Assembly (NCBI RefSeq): GCF_900167115.1
Contig: NZ_FUXZ01000008.1
Coordinates: forward strand, 107,072 to 171,071
Origin: Eubacterium uniforme
GTDB lineage: Bacteria; Bacillota; Clostridia; Lachnospirales; Lachnospiraceae
Reading direction: 5' to 3'
Length of the DNA stretch: 64,000 nucleotides
Part shown: positions 25,473-39,959 of the stretch, in pieces
How the letters are laid out: every line of letters begins with the position of its first letter
Numbering within the stretch: the stretch's first letter is position 1
Notes under the pieces: model-generated
Database searches by the model: none
Seen by the model: the letters and a program-made list of their open reading frames with translations, nothing else
What the model was told of the DNA's origin: nothing
Position numbers and translations under genes: made by a program

Positions 25473-28400
25473 TTACCCTACAGTTACACTAATCTTTTTC
25501 TTCTTACCATTTCTTGCCATAACATAAATTATGCATTTTCCTTTTTTAATTGCATTAATTTTACCATTCTTAGAAACGGTAGCAATCTTATTGTCACTTG
25601 ACCAGTATGTTAAATATGCTTTCTTTCCCTTTCTAATCAAAGTCTTAGTTTTGTTACTGTCTTTACCTTTCTTTACAACCTTTACTTTTGCCTTAATCTT
25701 CTTAGATGCACCAGTTGCTAAATTGATATTTGTAAATCCAACAACAACTCTCTTTGCATTAATGCCATCATCATTTAACTTAGAGCATTTAAGTTCGAAA
25801 CTTCTACCAATAACAATTTCTTCACCATTTATTACCTTATAAGCTTCAACATATGCTCTATAAACCTTCTTCTTTCCTTTAAATTTGAAATTGTTTAATC
25901 CATCTTTCTTAACTACTTTTCTAAATTTACCTTTACTAGTTGCTCTATATACATAATAACCATCAGCGTCTATAGCCTTTCCCCACTTAAATACAAACTT
26001 ATCACCTTTATATCTTAATGATAATTTCTTGTTCATACTTGGAGTTGCGTTACTATATACTTCCATTGCATTTTCATCTGTTACATTATATGTAAAGTTA
26101 TAAACCTGACCTATAATCTTATCTGATAAGTAGTAATTAGCATTATTAAACTGCTCAACTCTTGCAACATATTCGCATCCAACCTTTAATTCCTTAGGAT
26201 CTAATGCCTTCTTAAATTTTGTATCTTCTTTACCATAAATACAAATTACAAGTTTACCAATATCATCACCATTAACTATTCCACCTGCTTCTAAAAGCTT
26301 AGCTTCTGGAAGCATTTTAGTCTTATTAAAGCTCCATCCAATTGCTGTAAGTTCTGCAGGTCTAATTTTAGCCATTACTTCTGTCTGCTGTTCATCTTCT
26401 GCTAAGCAATAGTTGTCAGCATTTGTATTTTCATCACCTGCAACTAATCCTGCAATTGTTAATGCAACTTTCTTATTTAATACCTTACCATCCTTATCTA
26501 ATAATACGTCCTCTGCTTTAGCCTCTTTGCCTGTTATAATGAATTTGCCTGTAACTTCTACTGCAAGTTTTTCACCTTTAATTCTTCCTGCAAATTCTGC
26601 CTTTGATGTATCAAGAGTTGCTACTGCATTACCATCATATGTTTTATCCTTAGCTGTAATTCCTGATACCTTAACAGCTCTCTGTAAAATCTTACCTCTT
26701 AATGAGTTAACACTTTCTTCATTATCAATAACATAATTATATAAAACATCAGGTGTATCCTGATTAAGAATAAATGCGAAATTGCCTGTTGTTACTTTCA
26801 TGTCTGTTGCGATTTTTTCTGATGTCTTTCCATCTGTTGACATCTTTTCAACAAGCATTACATCCTTCTGTTCATAATTTGCTTTATATCTAATAAATGT
26901 ATCGTTTGTATTTGCTAATATTTCATTAACTGCTTCTATATCAGAATCTTTTATTCCTTCAAAGTTTGCATTTTCAAAGTTAAGAATAGCAACGTTGGTT
27001 CCGTTATAAACCTTATCAACTACTCTTACTCCATGAGTAATGCTTACTGTAGCTGGAACAATTTCAAAATCAGCAGTTGCACTTACAGCATAGAATCTAT
27101 CTGTTTCTTCCACTGTTACTCTTACACTATACTTTCCTGATTCAACAGGTTTTTCATCACTAACATACTTCTTACCACTTAGTGATGTACCAATGTATCT
27201 ATAACTAATTTTTTCAGAAATTGATCCTGATTCTTCGGTAACTTCTGCATCATTATATAATAATTTTGCATCCGGAATAGTTTCACCGTATTCAACCTTA
27301 ATAGCTTTTCCATCATTACCTGTATAGTTAGTAATCTTTAATGTAGCATCCTGTTTATTAACGTGATATACAAATCTATATGTAAGGCTTTCATCATCTG
27401 TGCCAACCGAATAATTTCCACTATCAGTTGCCGTTACCTTAGCAACATATTCCTTGTTATCTAATAAATCAGATTCTGCTAAAGGATTCTTAAAATCTGT
27501 ATCATATACATTGTAGAATTTAACTACAGGTGCATATTCATTAGTATCTCCTTCAATTGTTCCACAATCAGAAGTAAATACTGCTTCTGGAATTTCAAAA
27601 CGATTATCATCATTAAACTTCCATTCTATTCCTGAAAGCTGCTTTGGAAGGATTTTGCCCTTAAAAACAACATCACCATATGTGTAATTTGTTTTTTCAA
27701 ATACACCATTAAGTTCAATTTCTTCCATAGCAAATGCTCCAGTCTTATCACAAACTTCATCATCATCACCGTATTCAACGAGACCATCTGCAAAGTTTGC
27801 TGTTTCTGGTAATTCTGATTCCTTATTAACTACAATTACATCACCTTCTTTAACGCCGATACACTCTGCGTTATTCCAGTCAAGTGATACTTCACCATTA
27901 CCATCATATACCTTATCTTCTGCAACAACTCCACCTATTGATAAATCAGCTGGTGTAATAATTGCATTAGTTTCCTTCTGTTCGCCATCACTTACTATTG
28001 TGTAGTTAGCGATATCTGTATTTGCATTTGCTGAAGTAATCTTGTAGTTTGAAATAATTACTTTCTTCGCTACTGCGTTGCCTTCTTCATCAACTCTTAC
28101 GTCTTCTGCTTCTTTTTCGTTTCCTGTTACAGCAAATTCCGCTGTTGCAGAAATTTTAATCTTCTCACCTGTTGCAACACCTTCAAGTACCATGTTTTCC
28201 ATATCAAGTGTTGCTACCTTACTTCCATCATAAACCTTATCAACTGCCTTTATTCCTGAAACCTGAAGTTCCATAGGTAAAATCTTACCCTGTAATGAAG
28301 TCTGATTTCCTGAATCAGCAATAACAAAGTTCTGTAAAATATCAGGTGTATTCTCACCATAAATAATTGAATAATTGCCTGCTGTTACATTCTGAATATC

Positions 28401-31400
28401 AACTACCTTATTATATTCATTATCAAGTGTCCACTTAACATCCTTTCCTTCAAAAGTTGCATCATATGAAATGTATCCTTTTTCTGGATTATCAACGGTT
28501 GTAAGTACATCCATAATTGCATAGTATTCATCTTCAGTTACGCCTGTTATCTTTACATTTGTAAAATCTAATACAGCATTAGTTTCGCCATTATAGAATC
28601 TATCAACAACCTTTACTTTATCGCTTAAAACGATAGGTTTCTGCTTAATAACGAATGGCTTAACTACAACACTTTCTAAGTAGTGATCTGTCTCTTCAAG
28701 TGTTACTGTTAATGTATATTCACCTGCTTCTGTAGGCACTACATCTGAATCATATTCTCTACCATTTTTCATTAAGCCCTGATAACGATATGTAAGATGA
28801 TTTTCCAATGTATCTGAAAGATTCTTCTTAATATCTTCATTTATAAAACTAAAGTCTGGTGTATCAAGTACTTCATCATAGAATACTGAATAAGGCACGC
28901 CATCAACTTCTTCATAATTATTTATTACTAAACTACTTGGAAGTTTATCAATATTCCAAGGAATAAGACTTTCGCCTGTATAATTTCCTTTACCTGTAAT
29001 CTTTACATATCTTCCGTTCTTGTCATACTCTAATGCCCATACTGATTCTGAAGGAGTATAGTCTTTTTCCTTAACTAGTGTTTCTCCTCCATCCTCTGTA
29101 CTCCAAATAATAGTTGGTTCTTCAACTCTTCCTGAATAAGGAATCTCTTCTGCCCAAATTTCCTTATCTTCATCATCCCATTTACCAACCTTTAATTCTG
29201 ACAAATCACGTGGAATTACAGTAAATGTAGATGTTAAACTTCCCTCTGCATCTGAAAGAACATAATTTGGATTACTAATTTCAGTTACGGTAATTGTTAC
29301 TTCACCATCACTTACATTAACAACTCCACTTCCCTGTTTATAAGCATTACCAAATACGTCCTTACCTTCAAAAATCCAATTGGTAACTTCACATGTATCT
29401 TCAACACCTTCTTCATTACTACATAAGTTTTCAACTGTAGCTTCTGGTGTGAAATCTTTAGCACTATATGTATAAACTGCTCCATCCTCTGCCCAAGCAA
29501 GATATACAGGAGCTGGTGCAACATTATATTCATGTGAAGGTGTTGCTGTTGAATATGCTAATGTTTTATCAATTGTATAATTCGGATTATCAACGCCAAC
29601 TGCCTTTACAACATATTCGCCTGCTTCATATGGTGCTACAGATGATGCATTATATTCATATCCACCTTTTGTAACTCCGTTATATGTAACGCCTGTAACA
29701 TTAACATCATCACCATCACATGCATTATTAACTGTTCCTATAAATGTATTCTTTGTACCATTGTATTCAAGTTCTGATGGATTCAATTCTGTTTCATCAA
29801 CACTTGCACCTGAAACAGTCCAATCTATAGAAACTGTCTTTGGATAGATTGTATATACAAATGATTTTGATGCTGCTGTATATCTATTTGTTTCATTTAC
29901 AGAAACAGTAACGATATATGTTCCAGCATCTGTAGGAGCCTGTAAGCTCTCTGCATATACCGTACTTCCTGTACCCTTATACATAACTTTAAGATTTGAA
30001 CCATCTTCTAATAGATTTGTAACATCTCTATTATTATCAATATCATTAATTACAAAGTAGAAATTACTACTATTTTTACCTGCTGTTATGCCATAAGGAT
30101 TCTTATCATAAGCCTTTTCTTCTGACTTAACAATTTCAATTTCACGTACTGCTCTATCAATAGACCATGAAAGTCTCTTAACACCAGTATAGTTACCTGT
30201 ACCAGAAATTCTAATCTGATACTGTCCAACTTCTTTGATAACTACTGAATTTGGGTTAACAATATAATCTGTATTTGCTTTTAATGTTTTAAGCATTTCA
30301 GGATGGTTAGGTGTAATTGCTGAACTATCCTGTACAGACTTAGTTATATCATTATCTTCAACGTATCCTTCTTCTCTCCATTTAACCATTGATGGACTAA
30401 TATTACATAAAACTGTATCATCCTCAATTGATCTTGGATAAATATATTCCTTACTACTTACCTGACTTTGTACCTTCTGCATATTCTGCAAAGTTACCTG
30501 CTCTGTAGGTGGAACAACTTCATAATTAGGATCACTAAGTGAAAGACCTGTACTTGTAAAAGTAGAACCTTTATCAACAAGACCAACATTTAACTGTGTT
30601 TTACCCTGATCGATAACTACTATTTTCTCTGCTATATCCCCAAGAGTTGTGTCATCTGTTCCAACATAGGATACATCTGCACTCTTCTTATAATTCTTTC
30701 CATCAGCAAATGGATTCACGTAAACACCTGATGTATCTGCTCCATTATACTCAACAGTAAAATATGCCTTAGCATAAGGAACTATTTCATTACCTAATTT
30801 AGCTACATCAGAAGCTACAATACCTGAAGTATCATTTAGGCTATCATTTACACAGGTAATTTCCATACCACTATAATCTATCTTAGCATCAGCCCAACCA
30901 TCATAAGTTTTTCTTTCTGCCTTAAGACCATTTATTACAACTTTTCTCTGAGAAATGTTAAAGTATGTAAGAACCTTATTGTTATTCTTAATTGCATATC
31001 TAGCTGCGTCTTTTGGTTTATCTGTTGCAGCAGCAGTAAATGCTGCATACTGTGTTTCAACTGATTCTAATTCCTTATCTCTATAATCAGAGTTCTCATC
31101 ATTTAAATATTCGCTATATTTTGATTCATAATACTTAAAATTCTCCGGCACAATATCTATAGGACTAATATTAATTGCATTTAATCTAGTTTCATCATTG
31201 TTAACTATAATTGGATGCTCATTTCCATCATATGTCCATGTATAAGTATTATCACTATTATTTCTAGAAAGATAACTATATTCACCGTTTTCATCACTTA
31301 CTTTACCAACAGCGAATGACATCATAGTCAAATTGTGTAAATTAACACTTTCAATATTTTTCTGACTCTGTTCGATAAGCAATGAAGGATTTGTAGTAGT

Positions 31401-32117
31401 ATTTTCAAACCAAACTAATCTTTCTTCGTTACTAACTCTAAATCCTTTTGCAACACCGACATTTTCACTATCAACATTATTATTAATATTTAACTGAACT
31501 ACACTCTTTCTAACTACATTAAGTAAAGCCTTAACATTAGCCTCATTTGAATAAGGTTCAGTAGCATTACACATAATACAATTATCTCCACCATTAACCT
31601 GAAGAATTGTATTATCTGTAACAGTCAATGTTCTCTTTTCTTTAGCTTCAGGATTCTGCATCTTAATACCATAATACTTGTATCCTATCTCGCTACTCTT
31701 TTTGGTAGTAATCTTCAAAAAGCCGTTGCTACCTTTCTGTGTCTTAACTGTTAAATTACCCAAAGCCTCAATACCAACCTTATCAGTATTAATTTCCGCA
31801 CTACCCATAAGGACTATAGTTGTATCAGCTTTTACTTTCAATGCACTTACACTATCTCCACCGATATAATTAATCTTAAATCCATCTGATAGTGTAAGAG
31901 TATTGGTACTATTATTCCAGTTATAGCCATCGTCTGACAAACTACCAACATCTCCTGTTATCTGCTTAGTTAAATCAAGGTATGCAGTTCTTGTGATTCC
32001 TGCCGCCTTTACTGTTACTCCTGTCAACTGTAGATTTGCAACTACCATCGTGATGCTTAATACTACAGCCATTATCTTTTTAGATAATGTACTTTTTTTG
32101 CCTATCCCTATCATCAT
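25473..32117 (-). CDS. Giant secreted surface protein with YDG/MBG-like repeats, Fn3-like and Big_2 C-terminus
   Basis: This 2214-residue protein has a signal peptide (about 1-38, IMAVVLSITMVVANL...VKA) and a beta-rich N-terminal part with carbohydrate-binding-helix look (about 45-330). Then come six YDG-type units (GIKAVDKVYDGSKVATLD, GVVAEDKVYDGNGEVSLD, GITAKDKTYDGNAVATLD and relatives) alternating with MBG-like Ig units (YTVTVxxxxTDRYxA). An Fn3-like domain (about 2026-2105) and a terminal Lys-rich Big_2 domain (about 2119-2214) close it. There is no LPXTG. AAGGAGGG six bases before ATG sets the start. It is the first gene of the two-gene surface operon; adhesion or matrix binding is likely but unproven. 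Confidence 0.85.
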   Translation of the reverse strand: MMIGIGKKSTLSKKIMAVVLSITMVVANLQLTGVTVKAAGITRTAYLDLTKQITGDVGSLSDDGYNWNNSTNTLTLSDGFKINYIGGDSVSALKVKADTTIVLMGSAEINTDKVGIEALGNLTVKTQKGSNGFLKITTKKSSEIGYKYYGIKMQNPEAKEKRTLTVTDNTILQVNGGDNCIMCNATEPYSNEANVKALLNVVRKSVVQLNINNNVDSENVGVAKGFRVSNEERLVWFENTTTNPSLLIEQSQKNIESVNLHNLTMMSFAVGKVSDENGEYSYLSRNNSDNTYTWTYDGNEHPIIVNNDETRLNAINISPIDIVPENFKYYESKYSEYLNDENSDYRDKELESVETQYAAFTAAATDKPKDAARYAIKNNNKVLTYFNISQRKVVINGLKAERKTYDGWADAKIDYSGMEITCVNDSLNDTSGIVASDVAKLGNEIVPYAKAYFTVEYNGADTSGVYVNPFADGKNYKKSADVSYVGTDDTTLGDIAEKIVVIDQGKTQLNVGLVDKGSTFTSTGLSLSDPNYEVVPPTEQVTLQNMQKVQSQVSSKEYIYPRSIEDDTVLCNISPSMVKWREEGYVEDNDITKSVQDSSAITPNHPEMLKTLKANTDYIVNPNSVVIKEVGQYQIRISGTGNYTGVKRLSWSIDRAVREIEIVKSEEKAYDKNPYGITAGKNSSNFYFVINDIDNNRDVTNLLEDGSNLKVMYKGTGSTVYAESLQAPTDAGTYIVTVSVNETNRYTAASKSFVYTIYPKTVSIDWTVSGASVDETELNPSELEYNGTKNTFIGTVNNACDGDDVNVTGVTYNGVTKGGYEYNASSVAPYEAGEYVVKAVGVDNPNYTIDKTLAYSTATPSHEYNVAPAPVYLAWAEDGAVYTYSAKDFTPEATVENLCSNEEGVEDTCEVTNWIFEGKDVFGNAYKQGSGVVNVSDGEVTITVTEISNPNYVLSDAEGSLTSTFTVIPRDLSELKVGKWDDEDKEIWAEEIPYSGRVEEPTIIWSTEDGGETLVKEKDYTPSESVWALEYDKNGRYVKITGKGNYTGESLIPWNIDKLPSSLVINNYEEVDGVPYSVFYDEVLDTPDFSFINEDIKKNLSDTLENHLTYRYQGLMKNGREYDSDVVPTEAGEYTLTVTLEETDHYLESVVVKPFVIKQKPIVLSDKVKVVDRFYNGETNAVLDFTNVKITGVTEDEYYAIMDVLTTVDNPEKGYISYDATFEGKDVKWTLDNEYNKVVDIQNVTAGNYSIIYGENTPDILQNFVIADSGNQTSLQGKILPMELQVSGIKAVDKVYDGSKVATLDMENMVLEGVATGEKIKISATAEFAVTGNEKEAEDVRVDEEGNAVAKKVIISNYKITSANANTDIANYTIVSDGEQKETNAIITPADLSIGGVVAEDKVYDGNGEVSLDWNNAECIGVKEGDVIVVNKESELPETANFADGLVEYGDDDEVCDKTGAFAMEEIELNGVFEKTNYTYGDVVFKGKILPKQLSGIEWKFNDDNRFEIPEAVFTSDCGTIEGDTNEYAPVVKFYNVYDTDFKNPLAESDLLDNKEYVAKVTATDSGNYSVGTDDESLTYRFVYHVNKQDATLKITNYTGNDGKAIKVEYGETIPDAKLLYNDAEVTEESGSISEKISYRYIGTSLSGKKYVSDEKPVESGKYSVRVTVEETDRFYAVSATADFEIVPATVSITHGVRVVDKVYNGTNVAILNFENANFEGIKDSDIEAVNEILANTNDTFIRYKANYEQKDVMLVEKMSTDGKTSEKIATDMKVTTGNFAFILNQDTPDVLYNYVIDNEESVNSLRGKILQRAVKVSGITAKDKTYDGNAVATLDTSKAEFAGRIKGEKLAVEVTGKFIITGKEAKAEDVLLDKDGKVLNKKVALTIAGLVAGDENTNADNYCLAEDEQQTEVMAKIRPAELTAIGWSFNKTKMLPEAKLLEAGGIVNGDDIGKLVICIYGKEDTKFKKALDPKELKVGCEYVARVEQFNNANYYLSDKIIGQVYNFTYNVTDENAMEVYSNATPSMNKKLSLRYKGDKFVFKWGKAIDADGYYVYRATSKGKFRKVVKKDGLNNFKFKGKKKVYRAYVEAYKVINGEEIVIGRSFELKCSKLNDDGINAKRVVVGFTNINLATGASKKIKAKVKVVKKGKDSNKTKTLIRKGKKAYLTYWSSDNKIATVSKNGKINAIKKGKCIIYVMARNGKKKKISVTVG

Positions 32118-32294
32118 ATATTACCCTCCTTTTTGGTAATTAATCCTTCCTACGTGTTCGATTTTTTCTTTCTATACTTTATACCTCCAAAATATATTTT
32201 CCGATCATCATTACATAATTCTATTGTACAACATTCACAAAAAAAAAGAAAGAATTGTTTGATTTTTGACAAATCGAACAAAAACACGCAAAAA

Positions 32295-32322
32295 AAGAAA
32301 GAATCCTACTGGATTCTTTCTT
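32295..32322 (-). terminator. Terminator of the ATP synthase operon
   Basis: Arms of 12 bases (AAGAAAGAATCC and complement, loop of 4) are followed on the minus strand by TTTTTTT. It lies about 50 bases beyond atpC. A second hairpin with 9-base arms (GTAGTTTTC at 32353-32361 and GAAAACTAC at 32367-32375) overlaps the atpC stop codon. Confidence 0.9.
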
Positions 32323-32371
32323 CTTTCGTAAACGAACATTAACTGTTACTTCGTAGTTTTCTTGATGAAAA

Positions 32372-32773
32372 CTACTTCGCTGCCTCCAAACGTACCAACG
32401 ACTTCTTAAGGGCCATTTCAGCGTGTCTAAGCTGGCTTCCTGAGCCACCTTCCTTAATCTTACGTTCTGCGCGAATCTTAGCCTCCATAGCACGATTCTT
32501 ATCGATTTCATCTGGCCACTCAACAATCTCTGCCATTATTCTAACTTCATCAGGAAAGATTGTAATAAATCCTGAATGAAGCGCTGCTTTCTTTACTTCA
32601 CCATTCTGATGAATCTTTACAAGACCGGGCATAACCACGGCTGTAAGAGGAATATGATTTTTATATATACCTATATCTCCTTCTGATGTTGTAAGTTCCA
32701 AGAACTCAACTTCATCCTCAAAGAAGACTCTCTCTGGCGCTATAATTTTTAATTTAAAATTCTTATTTGCCAT
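32372..32773 (-). CDS. atpC: ATP synthase F1 epsilon subunit
   Basis: The 133-residue protein has the N-terminal beta sandwich (about 1-85: FKLKIIAPERVFFEDEVEFLELTTSEGDIGIYKNHIPLTAVVMPG) and a two-helix C-terminal hairpin (about 90-133). It forms part of the central stalk and can inhibit ATP hydrolysis. Start ATG at 32773 follows AAAGG eight bases upstream. It is the last gene of the atp operon, 45 bases after atpD. Confidence 0.96.
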   Translation of the reverse strand: MANKNFKLKIIAPERVFFEDEVEFLELTTSEGDIGIYKNHIPLTAVVMPGLVKIHQNGEVKKAALHSGFITIFPDEVRIMAEIVEWPDEIDKNRAMEAKIRAERKIKEGGSGSQLRHAEMALKKSLVRLEAAK

Positions 32774-32818
32774 AGTCCATACCTTTCAAAACTTAGTATC
32801 AATCTGATACTATCATCT

Positions 32819-34222
<1,404 letters not shown>

Positions 34223-34282
34223 TTACTTCCTCCTGGTATATTTATATACACTTATATACTTTTATCTTTATCTTCAGTAAGT

Positions 34283-35146
34283 TTATCCTATTGATTCTGA
34301 ACCAGCTATAATTTCTGTAAGTTCCTGCGTAATAGCACTCTGTCTAGCTCTATTAAATTCTAGTGATAACTTTTCTATCATATCTTCAGCATTCTCTGTA
34401 GCAGAATCCATAGCTGTCATTCTAGCACCATTTTCACTAGCCATTGCCTCAAGCAATGCACCATAAATAATGCTTGTAACATACTTAGGAATAATAATAT
34501 CAAGTGATGTATGCTGATTAGGTTCATAATTCATCTGAACGGCACCTTTTTTCTTTTCAATTTTTTCCTTATCAACAGGAAGCAATTTAAGAAGTTTTGG
34601 CACCTGACTTACAGTATTTTTAAATTCAGTATATGCTATATAGATTTCGCCGAACTCACCATCCATAAAGTCTGATAAAACTTCAGCACTAATCTTCATT
34701 GCATCTGAATAAAGTGGCTGTTCAATAACATCTAAGAATTCTGTATCAACTTCAAACCCTCTCTTACCAAGGATTTCTGCGCCCTTAAGTCCGACTGCAT
34801 AAATCTTTGTTTCACTAGGTATAAAGCTTTTATCTTCTAAAACAGTCTTACAAACATTATTATTATAGCCTCCTGCAAGTCCTCTATTTGAAGAAATAAG
34901 AATTACTGATTTCTTTTTATTATTCTGTATATTTGGAGAGCTTAAGTATTTGCTGGTAAAAATATCTGTAATTGAGAGCATGTCCACAATAACGTCATAC
35001 ATATTTTCAAAATATGGCTTGGCATTCTCTGCTGCCTGTCTTGCTTTTTGAAGCTTAACAGTGGACACCAGTTTCATAGCCTTAGTAATCTGGCTAGTAC
35101 TCTGAATACTGGTTTTACGTCTCTTAATATCTCTCATCGAGGCCAT
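34283..35146 (-). CDS. atpG: ATP synthase F1 gamma subunit
   Basis: The 287-residue rotor-shaft subunit begins MASMRDIKRRKTSIQSTSQITKAMKLVSTVKLQKA and ends LEFNRARQSAITQELTEIIAGSES, the two long helices that form the coiled-coil shaft. The middle domain (SNRGLAGGYNNNV) is also typical. AAAGGAG seven bases before the ATG supports the start. Confidence 0.97.
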   Translation of the reverse strand: MASMRDIKRRKTSIQSTSQITKAMKLVSTVKLQKARQAAENAKPYFENMYDVIVDMLSITDIFTSKYLSSPNIQNNKKKSVILISSNRGLAGGYNNNVCKTVLEDKSFIPSETKIYAVGLKGAEILGKRGFEVDTEFLDVIEQPLYSDAMKISAEVLSDFMDGEFGEIYIAYTEFKNTVSQVPKLLKLLPVDKEKIEKKKGAVQMNYEPNQHTSLDIIIPKYVTSIIYGALLEAMASENGARMTAMDSATENAEDMIEKLSLEFNRARQSAITQELTEIIAGSESIG

Positions 35147-35221
35147 AGCGACTCTCCTTTCAATAATCTACTTAGTAGCACAATGATACTTACATATCAC
35201 TGTATCATGCATTCACACTTC

Positions 35222-37321
<2,100 letters not shown>

Positions 37322-37337
<16 letters not shown>

Positions 37338-37843
37338 GTACTTTCACCTATCTCTCTAAGTGTATCATCTATAAGACTCTTGCTCTTATTCTCATCAACT
37401 TCTGCTTCTAATACCTTACTTGCAAGAACTGTAGCAACATCGATGATTTCATTCTTAATATCATCAGCTGCTTTCTTCTTTTCAAGTTCAATCTGATTAT
37501 CAGCTCTCTTAAGAATTCTACTTGCTTCTTCTTTTGCCTGTGCAATAATGAGTTCTTCATTTTTAACTGCACTCTTTCTTGCCTTAGCAAGAATTTCATC
37601 AGCTTCCGCTTCTATATTAGCTATTCTGTTTTCATAATCCTCTTTTAAAGCTTTTGCATCTTCCATATCTTTTTTAGCCGAATCAAGCTCTGCTGCAATT
37701 CTCTCTTCCCTCTTCTTAAGGAGGTTTCTTGCAGGTTCAAAAAGATTATATGATGCAACCAAAAACAAAATAAATATATTAACGGCTAATACAACTGCAT
37801 CAAATAAGAGCTGTGGATCTAAACCAAACAGCCTTTCTAACAT
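37322..37843 (-). CDS. atpF: ATP synthase Fo b subunit
   Basis: The 173-residue protein has one N-terminal membrane helix (LLFDAVVLAVNIFILFLVASYNL) and a long charged alpha-helical rod (about 40-160) with the REERIAAELDSAKKDMEDAK pattern. It forms the peripheral stalk. AAGGAGG precedes the ATG, and it sits 18 bases after atpE. Confidence 0.95.
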
Positions 37844-37861
37844 AACTGTGCCTCCTTAGAT

Positions 37862-38375
<514 letters not shown>

Positions 38376-39086
38376 CTAATCACTAATTTTGTCATTAACA
38401 TAAACCATCGTCAACATACAGAATACATATGTTTGGATGCATCCTGAAAAGATGTCGAAGTAAACGTGAAGTGCCGCTGGCATACCAAGTTTTACAAGCA
38501 ATGGTAACATACCATAAATAAGTCCCATCATAACCGTACCTGATAAAATATTACCGAAAAGACGGAGTGATAAGGAAAGTGGTACTGCAACTTCACCAAT
38601 TAAGTTAATTGGGAAAAGCAAAGCAAATGGCTCAAAGAGCGATGTGAAATGCTTAACCTTATTCTTTTTAATACCATTGTAATGAATTATTCCAAATGTA
38701 ATAAGACCAAGCGGAAGTGTAACACCATAATCCGCTGTTGGTGGTCTAAGACCAAATAATCCAGATAGGTTTGAAAGAATCAAAAACATAAATAATGCAC
38801 CGATGTAATTTCTAAATCGTGCACCGTTCTCTCCCATGATTCCTTGCACCATGTTATCTATGAACTCCACAATTAACTCAACGAAATTTTGAAATCCTTT
38901 AGGTGCTGTATCTGCCTGTGCTGCTAAGAGAACTTTCTTCGCAGCAAATACAAAAATCAAAAAGACTATTGATATTAATAACAAGCTAATATGTGTTGTT
39001 GTAATGTACAACTCTTGTCCAAATAACTTAAACTTATAAAAGCCGTTTATCATAAAATCGGCTTCTGCCACAATAGGCTTAATCAT
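38376..39086 (-). CDS. atpB: ATP synthase Fo a subunit
   Basis: The 236-residue membrane protein has five to six helices and the conserved fourth-helix region LIGEVAVPLSLSLRLFGNILSGTVMM with the essential Arg (SLRLFGN). The C-terminal helix region AALHVYFDIFSGCIQTYVFCMLTMVYV matches the a-subunit half-channel. It conducts the ion to the c ring. AAAGGAGG precedes ATG 39086. Confidence 0.97.
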   Translation of the reverse strand: MIKPIVAEADFMINGFYKFKLFGQELYITTTHISLLLISIVFLIFVFAAKKVLLAAQADTAPKGFQNFVELIVEFIDNMVQGIMGENGARFRNYIGALFMFLILSNLSGLFGLRPPTADYGVTLPLGLITFGIIHYNGIKKNKVKHFTSLFEPFALLFPINLIGEVAVPLSLSLRLFGNILSGTVMMGLIYGMLPLLVKLGMPAALHVYFDIFSGCIQTYVFCMLTMVYVNDKISD

Positions 39087-39142
39087 ATTAACCTCCTTTT
39101 ATAATTATTTCTCTATCACATAAATTCCTATATTATTCATTT

Positions 39143-39532
39143 CTAATCATTTATAAACTTTCCAACTATTCTATCCATAAGTGGTTGCATATATGTTGAA
39201 AACTTAAGAGCAAATACCCCGATGATAAATGTTACTGCATTCCCAAAATCAAATATCCAAAATAACACTAGTAAAACTACCAACACTATTACTCTTAATA
39301 TGTACTTTATTCTTGTATGCTTTAATGCTTCACTTTCTGTCATGAGAACCGAATCCTCCACCGAAGCATTGATTCCAAGGAGCATAAAATATGCATACAT
39401 TAATCCAACCAAAAGTCCAATACTATTGTATATCTTCTTATCCGGTATGATCAAAATGATTATCTCGGTAATTAATCCACAAATAAGTATCCCTACTGCT
39501 AAATCCATGAACATTCGGCTATACTTTTTCAC
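39143..39532 (-). CDS. atpI: ATP synthase subunit I (AtpI-like)
   Basis: The 129-residue protein has four predicted membrane helices (about 10-30, 35-55, 75-95, 98-115) and lies between AtpZ and atpB. AtpI-type proteins help insertion or assembly of the c ring and are poorly conserved in sequence, so position and topology carry most of the call. A subunit ATP_synt_I assignment is likely. Confidence 0.7.
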   Translation of the reverse strand: MKKYSRMFMDLAVGILICGLITEIIILIIPDKKIYNSIGLLVGLMYAYFMLLGINASVEDSVLMTESEALKHTRIKYILRVIVLVVLLVLFWIFDFGNAVTFIIGVFALKFSTYMQPLMDRIVGKFIND

Positions 39533-39555
39533 TATTTTCTCCTTTTAAAGTAAAA

Positions 39556-39927
39556 CTACTTATCTATTTCACCATCTTCCTCAGATGATTTTTCTGTCGA
39601 ATTAACATTTCTATAAACTCCACCTCTACGAACAGGAGTTTTTTCATGCTTCTCCATGAACTTCTTCATGATTTCTTCATCTTCAAGTTCTTCCTTAGTT
39701 TTCGCTTGATTTTTAGCATTATCAAAAGAACTCATCACTATACGAAATGTATTTCTATATCCAGCTATAATTCCAAAAACTAATCCAATTATTGAAAAAA
39801 CCATAATGTCAAAATGCTTATCAATTAAAAGTCCAATACCAACGCCTAAAAACACAGGAACCATCATACTAATTCCAAGTTGAGATATAAGCGCTATATT
39901 TTTAAACATTTCACCATTTTTCTTCAT
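39556..39927 (-). CDS. atpZ: AtpZ/AtpI family protein
   Basis: The 123-residue protein contains two membrane helices in about residues 8-60 (LISQLGISMMVPVFLGVGIGLLIDKHFDIMVFSIIGLVFGIIAGYRN), the AtpZ pattern, then a charged cytoplasmic tail. AtpZ works with AtpI, and both are tied to Mg2+ or Ca2+ uptake and c-ring assembly. It is the first atp gene, 32 bases after the dCMP deaminase gene. Confidence 0.8.
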   Translation of the reverse strand: MKKNGEMFKNIALISQLGISMMVPVFLGVGIGLLIDKHFDIMVFSIIGLVFGIIAGYRNTFRIVMSSFDNAKNQAKTKEELEDEEIMKKFMEKHEKTPVRRGGVYRNVNSTEKSSEEDGEIDK

Positions 39928-39959
39928 GATTTAATCCTTCAATTTAACTAATTGAAATC

